Origin: JBFELO01 sp041552055
GTDB taxonomy: Bacteria; Acidobacteriota; Thermoanaerobaculia; Thermoanaerobaculales; Sulfomarinibacteraceae
Length of the DNA: 23,500 nt
Direction of reading: 5' to 3'
Assembly: GCA_041552055.1 (NCBI GenBank)
Contig: JBFELO010000075.1
Coordinates: 1 to 23,500 of the forward strand
Below are positions 16,504-23,500 of the stretch, piece by piece. Numbering within the stretch: the stretch's first letter is position 1; each line of letters starts with the position of its first letter. The notes under the pieces were generated by a model. The model was not told the origin of the DNA, ran no database searches, and was given only the letters and a program-made list of their open reading frames with translations. The position numbers were made by a program, and so were the translations under genes.

Positions 16504-17184
16504 GTGATTTCGGTGGTCATCCCCACCCTGAACGAGGAGATCGCCCTTCCCGCCACCCTGGTATCGTTACTCGATCAGGACTGCGACTTCGAGGCGATCG
16601 TCGTGGACGGCGGCAGCAGCGACCGTACCCCGGCCATCGTCGAGGACGCCGCCGCATCCCATCCCGCGGTCCGGTTGCTCGTCGCCGACCGGAGCCGCGC
16701 TCGACAGATGAATGCGGGCGCCGCGGAGGCGCTCGGCGACTGGCTGCTTTTCCTGCACGCCGACACAGTGCTGCCGGAGAGGTCGCTCAGTCGCATCGCA
16801 AACCTCCCCGCCACCGTTGCGGCGGGCTGTTTTCGACACCGGTTCAGCGGCAACAGCCCGATGCTGCGATCCCTGTCCTGGCTGCACAATCGGCGGTTCC
16901 ACGTCACCCGGGTGATCTACGGCGACCAGGCGATGTTCGTTCGACGGTCCCTCTTTCGCCGGCTCGGCGGTTTTCCCGCCACGGATATGGAGGACATCGC
17001 CTTCAGCCTCGCCCTGCGCTCCGTCACCAGGCCGATCATGCTCTCCCAGCCGGTCATCACGGATGCCCGGAAGTTCGACCAGATGGGCCGCTGGCGTGCG
17101 CTCACCCATGCGGTCGCACTGCTCGTCCGCTTCCGCTTGGGCTTGAACGTCTCCCGGGACCGCTTTTTCGGGGATTACCGCTGA
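16504..17184 (+). CDS. GT2-like glycosyltransferase, TIGR04283 type
   Basis: A 226-residue single-domain GT-A transferase. The nucleotide-sugar fold is shown by SVVIPTLNEE (3-12), the VVDGGSSDRT strand-loop (33-42), ARQMNAGAAEALGDWLLFLH (66-85) and HADT (85-88) for metal binding. The acceptor side has GDQAMFVRRSLFRRLGGFP and MEDIAFS. This is the pattern of TIGR04283, called rSAM/selenodomain-associated transferase 2, whose donor and acceptor are not established. I chose the GTG at 16504, with GGAG nine bases upstream, just before the conserved first strand; the upstream in-frame TTG at 16447 lies inside the DUF547 coding region. No C-terminal membrane anchor is visible. It forms a two-gene unit with DUF547 and ends toward the convergent lipoprotein gene, with a large inverted repeat in between. 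Confidence 0.85.
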   Translation: MISVVIPTLNEEIALPATLVSLLDQDCDFEAIVVDGGSSDRTPAIVEDAAASHPAVRLLVADRSRARQMNAGAAEALGDWLLFLHADTVLPERSLSRIANLPATVAAGCFRHRFSGNSPMLRSLSWLHNRRFHVTRVIYGDQAMFVRRSLFRRLGGFPATDMEDIAFSLALRSVTRPIMLSQPVITDARKFDQMGRWRALTHAVALLVRFRLGLNVSRDRFFGDYR

Positions 17185-17232
17185 GTTCCTCCGTCCTCTT
17201 GCCGGTCTCTGGTCGTTCGATCGGCCTAAACT

Positions 17233-17296
17233 ACCCACAGATAGACCCAGATATACACGGATCACACAGAAGAAACCATCTGTGTGATCTGTGGGT
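17233..17296. repeat. Nested CACAGAT inverted repeat between convergent genes
   Basis: GATCACACAGA (17260-17270) and TCTGTGTGATC (17279-17289) pair perfectly over 11 bp with an 8-base loop. Outside them ACCCACAGAT (17233-17242) and ATCTGTGGGT (17287-17296) also pair perfectly, and the two right arms overlap, so alternative folds compete. The left side consists of degenerate 9-10 base units (CACAGATAGA, CCCAGATATA, CACGGATCA). It sits between the stop codons of the glycosyltransferase (17184) and the lipoprotein (17328), and could be a bidirectional terminator; it also resembles dispersed CACAGAT-type intergenic repeats in other bacteria. Confidence 0.75.
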
Positions 17297-17327
17297 TCTT
17301 CGGGCGAGATCGCGGAGATGCCGGTGA

Positions 17328-18170
17328 TTACTCTGTGACCACCCGTGCGAGCCGTTCGACGAGTTCCTCGCGAGTCTCGCAGCCGGCAACCCCGACCACC
17401 CCGACGCTCCCGCGGGCCACGCCCACGAAGCCCTCGTAGGGCACCTCGCGGTACAGCACCGTCCGGCCACCCTCTTCCAGCACTTGCCATCGCTCGGCGA
17501 GGGCATCCCACAGCGCTTCGTCGCTGCCCGCCGACTCGGGCAACAGCACGAATGCCCGGTACTCGGTCCCGTCGTCGTCGACGTAGGACGCGTGGACCGC
17601 CTCGTCGAGCTCGGCGAGCGCAAACAGGCCGCGCCTGGTATAGCGCGCGGATCCGGCGATCATTCCCTCGGCCGGCAGCGCGGCCATCTCCGGGGGCGGC
17701 TCCACCGAGCCCGGCAGCGCGCTCGCGATCTCCACCACGAGCTCCCGCCCGGTGGCCTCATCGATGTCGCCCTCGTACGCCTCGACCTTGACGTAGGTCC
17801 GGTCCTTGAGCAGCAGGCACTGGTACGGCGGTGACACCACCGCCTCTGAGCCGGCATCCACCACCAGGTCGCCTTCCGGCGCCTCGACCCGATAGACGCC
17901 GTAGGCGTTGAGCGGGGTGCCCATGTCGTAGGCATTGACGGTCACCGTGACGGACCCGTTCGAGTACTGCTGCGCGGTGAGCTCCACGAAACCGTAGTCC
18001 AGAAAAGTGTCCGCCGCGCCGTTGATCATCTCCCACAGCCCATCCGGCCCGTGGCTGCTCGGCTCGCCCTGCGGCGACCATCCGGCGATCTCGAGAAAGC
18101 CCTGAGGCGCAGGCTGACAGCTCAGCACGACGACAAAACACAAGATCAGAGTTGCGGCTCTCGCGATCAT
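17328..18170 (-). CDS. DUF6599-like lipoprotein
   Basis: A 280-residue exported protein. The N-terminus MIARAATLILCFVVVLSC ends in a lipobox with Cys18, so it should be a lipoprotein. The mature part carries GWSPQGEPSSHGPDGLWEMI, NGAADTFLDYGFVELTAQQY and MGTPLNAYGVYRVE, features I associate with the DUF6599 family. This is a domain of unknown function found in acidobacteria and relatives; the assignment is from memory. The ATG at 18170 follows GGGAGGAGAC, a strong ribosome binding site. It lies 52 bases downstream of the Tat-exported aldo/keto reductase on the same strand, so the two are probably co-transcribed. Both would act outside the cytoplasm, which suggests a shared redox or respiratory-type role, but no function is known. 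Confidence 0.75.
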   Translation of the reverse strand: MIARAATLILCFVVVLSCQPAPQGFLEIAGWSPQGEPSSHGPDGLWEMINGAADTFLDYGFVELTAQQYSNGSVTVTVNAYDMGTPLNAYGVYRVEAPEGDLVVDAGSEAVVSPPYQCLLLKDRTYVKVEAYEGDIDEATGRELVVEIASALPGSVEPPPEMAALPAEGMIAGSARYTRRGLFALAELDEAVHASYVDDDGTEYRAFVLLPESAGSDEALWDALAERWQVLEEGGRTVLYREVPYEGFVGVARGSVGVVGVAGCETREELVERLARVVTE

Positions 18171-18222
18171 GTCTCCTCCCGTTTATGGCTCCTGGTCGAG
18201 GCGGCGTTGCGCTGAGAACGCA

Positions 18223-19572
18223 TCACGCCAGGGTCAGCAGGCCGTGGGCTCGCAGCAGGTTGCTCTGGATGTTGACACCGAAGGGACACGCATCGACGCA
18301 ATGACCAGCGCACCCCGTGCAGGGCGAACTTCCGTCGCCGGTGAGACGCGCGTACTTGGTCATCGCCAGCTTTTCGCGGCCCTGCCCGGTGAAGTAGTAG
18401 GCATAGCGCATGATGGTGCTCACCGGCACCGCCTCGGGACACGCCGCCACGCACGCCGTGCAGCCGTGGCGGCAGTAGCTGTTCGACCGCGCCAGCCGAT
18501 AGTGGTGCAGCGCACGTGACTCCAGACCGGTGAGCTGGGTACCCGAGACCGGGATGAATCTATCGATCGACTCGAAATCCTCGAAACCGATGCACGCCGT
18601 GTGGAGGTCGGGGTTGGACAGCACCCACTTGACGGCCGTGGTGTGCAGGTCTTCTCTCGTCGTGATCCCGTGCTCTTCCATGAACGGCGCGGCCTTCTTG
18701 AACGTTTCCTCCTGCTCGGCAATCCAGTCGCGGATCCGCTTCTCGACCTCCTCGCGGGAGTCGCCGCGCTGCATCCGGCGCTCGATGTACTCGGCCCACT
18801 CCTTCGACGGGTTGTCGGGATCGTACGGGTCGGCCTCGACCGTGCCCGGTGCGGTCTTCATGGCGGTGGTCCCGACGTCGTGCTCCTTGCACGCGGCCAG
18901 CACCTGCTCGCCCTCCTCGCTGTTCATGAAGTTGTAGACCAACAGCATCAGGTCGAAGCGTCCGTCCGACGCCGCCGCGGTCAGTATCTTGGCCATGCTC
19001 TCGCCCTGCTGTCCACGGGGTCCGTGACAGGAGACGCCCGCAAAACGCAACCTGCCGTCCGCCTTGAGGCGTTTCACCGCGCCGTGAAACCCGCCGTGGT
19101 CCAGGATGGAGAGTTCACTCACCGAGTGGATGTAGAGGGCATCCACCATCTCGGTGCGCAGCCGCTCCTGGCACTTTGAAAAACGATCGAGGAGCCCCTC
19201 CTCGGTCTCGCTGGCCTCGAAGTGGACCTTGGTCGTGATGAACACCTTCGAACGGTCCATGTGTTGCAGCGCCTCGCCCAGGGCCCGCTCGGTGCCGCCG
19301 TTGTTGTAGCTCTCGGCAACATCGAAATAGTTGACGCCGCGGTCGTAGGCGTAGCGGAACACGTTGGCCTGGTTGGCGGCACCCCCCATCGAAACATCGG
19401 AGGCCTCGAACCCGGTTCGGCCGAGGGTTCGGAATCTCCTGATCCGGGGCCCCTCTCCCGGTTCGTCTCCTCGGACCGGCAGTGAGAGCCCACCTGCTGC
19501 GGCGGCTGCGCCGCCCGTGACGAGGAACGCCCGGCGCGACATTTCTGGGGTGGACCTGCGCGTCTTCTTCAC
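18223..19572 (-). CDS. Tat-exported aldo/keto reductase with two 4Fe-4S motifs
   Basis: A 449-residue protein. The N-terminus has a twin-arginine signal (SRRAFLVTGG at 12-21, then an Ala/Gly-rich stretch). The aldo/keto reductase domain has D84 and Y89 in NYFDVAESYNNGG, K115 in FITTKVHFE and H149 in DALYIHSVSEL. The last 85 residues form a ferredoxin-like tail with Cys at 367, 371, 374 and 378 and at 418, 421, 425 and 429, each set followed by Pro as in 4Fe-4S clusters. The GTG at 19572 is preceded by GGAGGTGA, a near-perfect ribosome binding site, and it places the Tat motif correctly. Fe-S aldo/keto reductases are a known subgroup; export after cofactor insertion is what Tat allows, although NAD(P)H is not expected outside the membrane, so the electron donor or true reaction is unclear. 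It is the first gene of a pair with the DUF6599-like lipoprotein. Confidence 0.9.
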   Translation of the reverse strand: MKKTRRSTPEMSRRAFLVTGGAAAAAGGLSLPVRGDEPGEGPRIRRFRTLGRTGFEASDVSMGGAANQANVFRYAYDRGVNYFDVAESYNNGGTERALGEALQHMDRSKVFITTKVHFEASETEEGLLDRFSKCQERLRTEMVDALYIHSVSELSILDHGGFHGAVKRLKADGRLRFAGVSCHGPRGQQGESMAKILTAAASDGRFDLMLLVYNFMNSEEGEQVLAACKEHDVGTTAMKTAPGTVEADPYDPDNPSKEWAEYIERRMQRGDSREEVEKRIRDWIAEQEETFKKAAPFMEEHGITTREDLHTTAVKWVLSNPDLHTACIGFEDFESIDRFIPVSGTQLTGLESRALHHYRLARSNSYCRHGCTACVAACPEAVPVSTIMRYAYYFTGQGREKLAMTKYARLTGDGSSPCTGCAGHCVDACPFGVNIQSNLLRAHGLLTLA

Positions 19573-19692
19573 GACATCACCTCCATGATTCCGCGGGAGT
19601 GTAGCATCCTGCTTCCTAGGTCTTGAGACTTCTTCCAAACGCAGGCTCAGAACACTCCTCTCGTTCAACCTCGACGGTTCCGTCCTCCCTAC

Positions 19693-19716
19693 CCGTGCCG
19701 GTCTCCGTATCCGTCT
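19693..19716. repeat. CCGTNY hexamer array
   Basis: CCGTGC, CGGTCT, CCGTAT and CCGTCT stand in 6-base register. The units CCGTAT and CCGTNN are shared with the array at 14121-14144. A possible return arm (GCAGACGCGGAG near 19748-19760) is short. The array lies about 120 bases upstream of the Tat aldo/keto reductase start, on the promoter side of that gene. Confidence 0.5.
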
Positions 19717-19897
19717 CAGAGCCCGCATCGCGATTTCGAAACAGGATGCAGACGCGGAGAGTGAAACGAAACCGAGGACTCACCGTATGACCTATGAGAA
19801 CTGGCGCGGCCCGACCCGGAGTCGCCGCACCGCGCGCCCTGCCGACCACTCCCCCGTGGTGGGCATTGGTGGGTTTGCATCCGGCCCGCCGGACAAT

Positions 19898-19913
19898 ATT
19901 CCGGAATTCCGGA
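19898..19913. promoter_or_regulatory. Tandem ATTCCGGA palindrome (possible operator)
   Basis: ATTCCGGA is repeated head to tail at 19898-19905 and 19906-19913, and the core CCGGAATTCCGG (19901-19912) is a perfect 12-base palindrome. A further CCGG-rich inverted motif lies just to its left (19881-19892). It is a candidate protein-binding site between two divergent genes; nothing in the window identifies the protein. Confidence 0.35.
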
Positions 19914-20045
19914 TGATGGTATCTCTCCAGCCCTCTCCCCTCACTCGGCTCTCGATCGCGCCCTCATCGGAAAACCCTTAGTTTATTTAGGCTTATTCGG
20001 ATCAACGCAGTGGATTCTCCACATCGTTGAAAGCTGGCATCGACC

Positions 20046-20075
20046 TTGCTAGCGTTTTCCTAGGATTTTGATAAT
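20046..20075 (+). promoter_or_regulatory. Candidate promoter of the TonB-dependent receptor
   Basis: TTGCTA (20046-20051) and GATAAT (20070-20075, with TG-like context TTTTGATAAT) are 18 bases apart, in the only AT-rich stretch upstream of the receptor. A start near 20082 would give a leader of about 333 bases. Confidence 0.45.
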
Positions 20076-20131
20076 ATCTTCCGAACATATGCTTTGTCAG
20101 TCGTTGGGACCACGAGGAGGAGGTTCAGGGG

Positions 20132-20305
20132 ATGCAGAACGGCACAGCCTGCAGCCCGACGAACGACCGTCTCATGGAAGCATCTCGACATCACTCAGCG
20201 CCGTCCACGGGGACGGCGGTTTGCGACAGACGAAATTCAATCGGGGCATACCAACTGCGACCCGCCTCTTCCGGCGGCGTCGAACCCGGAAAGGAGCAGG
20301 CATAG
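20132..20305 (+). CDS. Possible 57-residue leader ORF
   Basis: An ATG at 20132 follows AGGAGGAGG (20115-20123) by eight bases, the best ribosome binding site in this region. The frame runs 57 codons to a TAG at 20303-20305, about 110 bases before the receptor start. The peptide begins MQNGTACSPTNDRL and has no hydrophobic segment or known motif; it is rich in Ser, Arg, Gly and Pro. A perfect hairpin (20199-20218) lies within the frame. If translated, it is more likely a regulatory leader than a functional protein. The strong ribosome binding site is the only real support, and chance is possible. Confidence 0.3.
   Translation: MQNGTACSPTNDRLMEASRHHSAPSTGTAVCDRRNSIGAYQLRPASSGGVEPGKEQA
20199..20218 (+). 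other. Perfect GC-rich hairpin in the receptor leader
   Basis: CGCCGTCC (20199-20206), loop ACGG, GGACGGCG (20211-20218): an 8-bp perfect stem, strong in RNA. GTTTG rather than a T-run follows, so it is not a classical terminator. It could slow ribosomes on the leader ORF or protect the message. Confidence 0.5.
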
Positions 20306-20415
20306 CTGTGCGAGCAGTGAGTTCCGCCGCGAGCGCCTGAAGGGAAGGGTCGCGAGAGGAGGACAGGGCGCCCGCGAAACGAGAGAGAAACGAGGGAAAA
20401 AGAGGAGAAAACAAG

Positions 20416-23400
20416 ATGCGTAACAATCTCACAGTATTTGTTGTTGCAGCGTTGCTGGTGCTCGCCACCGGCAGTGCCGTGGCCCAGGAGACGACCGGTG
20501 GAGTCACGGGCAACGTCTCAGACGAGGTGGGGACGCCGATCGCCGGCGCCCTCATCGAGGCGGAGGGTCCCTACGGCACGGTCAGTGCGACCACCGACGA
20601 CCAGGGCGAGTACCGCTTTCCGCGGCTGACGCCGGGCGCCTACACGGTCACCGCCAACCTCGAGGGCTATGCCGAGTCGAGCGCCGAGGTTCGCGTGGTG
20701 CTGGGCGAGATGGTCACGGTCTCCTTCGCCCTGCAGCGCGCCACCTTCGAGCAGGAGGTGACGGTCTACTCGGACACGGTCGCCATCGACTTCACCCAGA
20801 GCGCGACCGCGACCAGCGTCCGCGAGTGGGAGATCGACTACCTGCCGCGCGGCCGTGACTTCACCGACGTCGTCGGCATTGCGGCTGGTGCTGTCTACGA
20901 CAATCAGGCGGGCGGCATCTCGATCGACGGCGCGTCCGGCCTCGAGAACCGTTTCGTCATCGACGGAATCGACACCACCGACCCGCAGATCGGCGACTCG
21001 TCGGTGCCGATGCGTGCCGAGTTCATGGAAGAGGTGCAGATCAAGTCGGCCGGCTACATGGCCGAGTACGGCGGCTCCACCGGCGGCGTGATCAACGCGG
21101 TCACCCGCTCCGGCCGCAACACCTGGCACGGCGGCGTCCTCGTCGACTACGAGAACAACTCGTGGAACGGCTCGGCGCGACCGCAGATCGAGTACGCGCC
21201 GTGCACCCGTTGCCAGACGGACGACGAGGCCGAGAGCATCACCTGGGACAAGGACGACGAGACCCGTTGGGACCCGGGGATCTTCCTCGGCGGCCCGATC
21301 GTGCGCGACTACCTGTGGTTCTTCGGCTCCTACCAGCCGGGCATCCGCAACACCAAGCGCACCGTCGACTGGAACAGCTACGACCCAGACACCTACGAAC
21401 AGGACTTCCAGGTCGACTACGCGACGCTCAACCTGACCGCGAACATCGCCAGCTCGCTGCTTCTCAAGCTCGGCGCCAGCGTCTCGCCGTACACGACCGA
21501 AGGGCTCCTGCCCAACCGCGACGGCAAGTCCGATCTCTTCGAACAGGAGAACTGGGCACCGCTCGGCGTCGAGGGCGAGCGCGAGACCTACTCGCTGACC
21601 GCCGACTGGATCGCCACCGACAACTTCATCGTCAGCGGCCGCGCCGGTTTCTACCACACCAACGTCGAGGACACCGGGGTCCCGTTCTTCGACGTCACCC
21701 ACAACTACTCGACTCTCTCCATTCCGGGTTATCTCGAGAACCACGGCGACGACATCCCGTCCGAGTGGCAGCAGAACCCGGGCTACTTCAGCAACTACTT
21801 CACGAACGCCCGGGCCAGGGACATCTACGAGCGGACCGCCGGTGGCCTCGACGCCTCGTGGTACTTCCGCGGCGCCGGCGACCACGCGCTCAAGTTCGGT
21901 TACCAGACCGAGGAGATTCACAACGACGTGCAGGACGGCTACAACTCCGACCGGATCCTGTACTACTGGGACCGCACCTACACCTCGAGCGAGGGTGAGT
22001 CCATCAACGGCAACTACGGCTACTTCCGGCTGCTCAACATCAATACCTTCGGCAACGTCGACACGAGAAACGAAGCGTTCTTCGTCCAGGACGCCTGGAG
22101 CGTGCTGCCCAACCTGACCCTGAACATCGGCCTCCGTGCCGAGCACGAGGCGATCCCGAACTTCGGCGCCACCGGTCCCGACCCGGCGGTCGAGTTCGAC
22201 TACGACGAAAAGCTCGCGCCGCGGCTCGGCTTCGCTTGGGACATGTTCGGTGACAGCAAGTGGAAGCTGTACGGCAGCTACGGCCTGTACTACGACGTGA
22301 CCAAGTACGAGATGCCGCGTGGCTCGTTCGGCGGCGACAAGTGGGTCGACTTCTTCTACACCTTCGACACCTCCAACCCGTCGCTCAACGACGCCGCGAC
22401 CTGCCGCACCGGCAGCAACACGATCTTCGAACGGCCGGTGTGCCCGGCAGGGACGCTGATCGAGGTGCTCGACCGCCGCTTCAACTCGGTCGACCCGCTG
22501 TTCGAGGAGATCGTGGGCGCTCCGGGCATCGACCCGGACCTCAAGCCGATGGACAGCTGGGAGGCCCAGCTCGGAGTCGACTGGCAGTTCACGCCCAAGA
22601 TCCAGCTCGGCGCCCGCTACGTCCACAAGGAGATCGACACCGCGATCGAGGACCTGGGCTTCCTGATCCCCGGCGTCGGTGAGATCTACGTCATCGCCAA
22701 CCCGGGTGAGGGTCTCGCCAACGAGATCACTCCGACGGGCACTCCCCCGTACCCGGCGCCGGTGCGTGACTACGACGCGCTCGAGCTGACCATGGACAGG
22801 CGCTTCGCCGACAACTGGTCGCTGCGCGGCTACTACCGCTACAGCAGGCTGTACGGCAACTACTCCGGCCTGGCCAACTCGGACGAGCAGAACAACTTCG
22901 GCAACCCACTCGCCCCGGTCACGACGTCCGCCCGGCGTTCGCCGAACGTCAGCCGGCTGTACGACACGGTGTCGTCGATGTACGACGCCAACGGCGAGGT
23001 GGTCTATGGCCGCCTGGCGACCGACCGGACGCACCAGCTCGGCGCGCAGTTCCTGTACAGCTTTAACTTCGGCTTCTCGGTCGGAGTGAACCAGTACATC
23101 GGCACCGGCGTCCCGGTCTCGGAGATCGCGACCGTTCCGATCCACAGCTTCTTCTACCCCAAGGGCCGCGGCAACCTGGGCGAGACGGGAACCCTGACCC
23201 AAACCGACCTGACGCTGTGGCAGACCTTCAACTTCGGCCGCTTCGACCTGTCGCTCGGCCTGACCGTGCTCAACCTGTTCGACGAGGACACCGTGCTCCG
23301 CGTCTGGGGCACCCGCGTCCTGTCGGACCTGCCGATCTCGGAGGAGGAGTTCTTCGAGGGCTTCGACTACGACACGGTCGTGCAGGAGGCCGACCCGGAC

Positions 23401-23472
23401 CCGGCGTACAACATGCCTGACACCTACCAGCAGCCCCGTGAGCTCCGCCTCACGGTCAAGTTCGAGTTCTAG
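20416..23472 (+). CDS. TonB-dependent receptor, Oar-like
   Basis: A 1018-residue outer-membrane transporter. Residues 1-23 form a signal peptide (ending SAVA-Q). Residues 27-110 form a carboxypeptidase-regulatory-like beta sandwich (GNVSDEVGTPIAGALIEAEG, then the GEYRFPRLTPGAYTVTANLE pattern). The plug follows at about 118-235, with SIDGASGLENRFVIDGIDTT and MEEVQIKSAGYMAEYGGSTG, then the barrel with alternating aromatic strands to a terminal KFEF, the expected final aromatic. This is the layout of the Oar / acidobacterial CarboxypepD-reg receptors. The ATG at 20416 has GGAG eight bases upstream. I see no SusD-like partner next to it, so the substrate is open; peptides, siderophores or oligosaccharides are all possible. 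It depends on TonB-ExbB-ExbD encoded elsewhere. The frame is complete, ending at TAG 23470-23472, with 28 bases left in the window. Confidence 0.93.
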   Translation: MRNNLTVFVVAALLVLATGSAVAQETTGGVTGNVSDEVGTPIAGALIEAEGPYGTVSATTDDQGEYRFPRLTPGAYTVTANLEGYAESSAEVRVVLGEMVTVSFALQRATFEQEVTVYSDTVAIDFTQSATATSVREWEIDYLPRGRDFTDVVGIAAGAVYDNQAGGISIDGASGLENRFVIDGIDTTDPQIGDSSVPMRAEFMEEVQIKSAGYMAEYGGSTGGVINAVTRSGRNTWHGGVLVDYENNSWNGSARPQIEYAPCTRCQTDDEAESITWDKDDETRWDPGIFLGGPIVRDYLWFFGSYQPGIRNTKRTVDWNSYDPDTYEQDFQVDYATLNLTANIASSLLLKLGASVSPYTTEGLLPNRDGKSDLFEQENWAPLGVEGERETYSLTADWIATDNFIVSGRAGFYHTNVEDTGVPFFDVTHNYSTLSIPGYLENHGDDIPSEWQQNPGYFSNYFTNARARDIYERTAGGLDASWYFRGAGDHALKFGYQTEEIHNDVQDGYNSDRILYYWDRTYTSSEGESINGNYGYFRLLNINTFGNVDTRNEAFFVQDAWSVLPNLTLNIGLRAEHEAIPNFGATGPDPAVEFDYDEKLAPRLGFAWDMFGDSKWKLYGSYGLYYDVTKYEMPRGSFGGDKWVDFFYTFDTSNPSLNDAATCRTGSNTIFERPVCPAGTLIEVLDRRFNSVDPLFEEIVGAPGIDPDLKPMDSWEAQLGVDWQFTPKIQLGARYVHKEIDTAIEDLGFLIPGVGEIYVIANPGEGLANEITPTGTPPYPAPVRDYDALELTMDRRFADNWSLRGYYRYSRLYGNYSGLANSDEQNNFGNPLAPVTTSARRSPNVSRLYDTVSSMYDANGEVVYGRLATDRTHQLGAQFLYSFNFGFSVGVNQYIGTGVPVSEIATVPIHSFFYPKGRGNLGETGTLTQTDLTLWQTFNFGRFDLSLGLTVLNLFDEDTVLRVWGTRVLSDLPISEEEFFEGFDYDTVVQEADPDPAYNMPDTYQQPRELRLTVKFEF

Positions 23473-23500
23473 GGCATAGTCACATCGCGCCATTCGGCGC

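Larger units (their letters stand above)
19573..20415. other. Long non-coding region ahead of the TonB-dependent receptor
   Basis: About 840 bases without a convincing full-length gene. The left part (19573-19980) holds hexamer repeats, a tandem palindrome at 19898-19913 and otherwise unremarkable sequence. The right part (19980-20415) starts with an AT-rich stretch and holds a promoter candidate, a small leader ORF and a hairpin, all consistent with a roughly 330-base leader for the receptor gene. I recognise no known riboswitch or small RNA. Confidence 0.5.

Noticed and set aside
20094..20423. 109-residue frame running into the receptor start
   Set aside because: Its sequence is Arg/Lys-rich, has no ribosome binding site at its first codon, and overlaps the receptor start out of frame. 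The 57-codon frame at 20132 has better support.
20518..23493. 991-residue open frame on the minus strand, opposite the receptor
   Set aside because: It is the antisense of a well-supported TonB-dependent receptor. Its translation is Val/Arg/Asp/Glu-rich without any family feature, as expected where third codon positions are mostly G or C.

Overview
This is a GC-rich window (AT-rich only at a few promoters) that looks like part of an environmental, heterotrophic bacterial chromosome or metagenome contig. An acidobacterial host is my best guess. The basis is the Oar-like TonB-dependent receptor with an N-terminal carboxypeptidase-regulatory-like domain, the Tat-exported Fe-S aldo/keto reductase paired with a DUF6599-like lipoprotein, and the general codon bias. 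This is inference: there is no rRNA or other marker gene. I found no rRNA, tRNA, CRISPR array, transposase or phage gene.

Layout. Positions 2-382 are the 3' end of an unrecognised gene. Positions 383-688 are non-coding with short-period repeats. The minus-strand block 689-6481 is an ABC-2 type exporter operon (ATPase, then two permeases, joined by 1-base stop/start overlaps). It is followed 44 bases later by a GH3-GH105 fusion gene that has lost the GH3 nucleophile segment and carries an in-frame TGA. Divergent to the operon is a PadR-type regulator with a consensus, near-leaderless promoter, overlapping a polytopic membrane protein gene (6852-8310). Positions 8335-14049 look like an eroding amino-sugar (N-acetylhexosamine) locus. 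It has an intact sodium:solute symporter (minus) and a divergent intact secreted GH20 hexosaminidase (plus). Around them lie three wrecks: a ROK-kinase-like N-terminus fused to a PIG-L/LmbE deacetylase fragment, and a LacI-family regulator truncated at both ends. Positions 14216-15518 hold a cytosolic aldo/keto reductase and a small PilZ-like protein (both minus). Positions 15728-17184 hold a DUF547 protein and a TIGR04283-like glycosyltransferase (plus). Positions 17328-19572 hold a Tat-exported aldo/keto reductase with two 4Fe-4S motifs and a DUF6599-like lipoprotein (minus). Positions 19573-20415 are a long non-coding stretch with a promoter candidate, a small leader ORF and a hairpin. Positions 20416-23472 encode the TonB-dependent receptor.

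How the genes may work together. Glycans would cross the outer membrane through the receptor (no direct link shown), GH20 would release terminal HexNAc, the symporter would import it, and the ROK and PIG-L enzymes (now broken here) would have phosphorylated and deacetylated it under LacI-type control. The PadR gene probably controls itself, the downstream membrane protein and perhaps the divergent exporter.

The least explained signal is a set of non-coding arrays with 6- or 7-base periodicity. Several fold back on themselves as imperfect hairpins, and one runs into the 3' end of a gene. Three carbohydrate genes are broken by separate lesions. I do not see a new defence or other multi-gene system.
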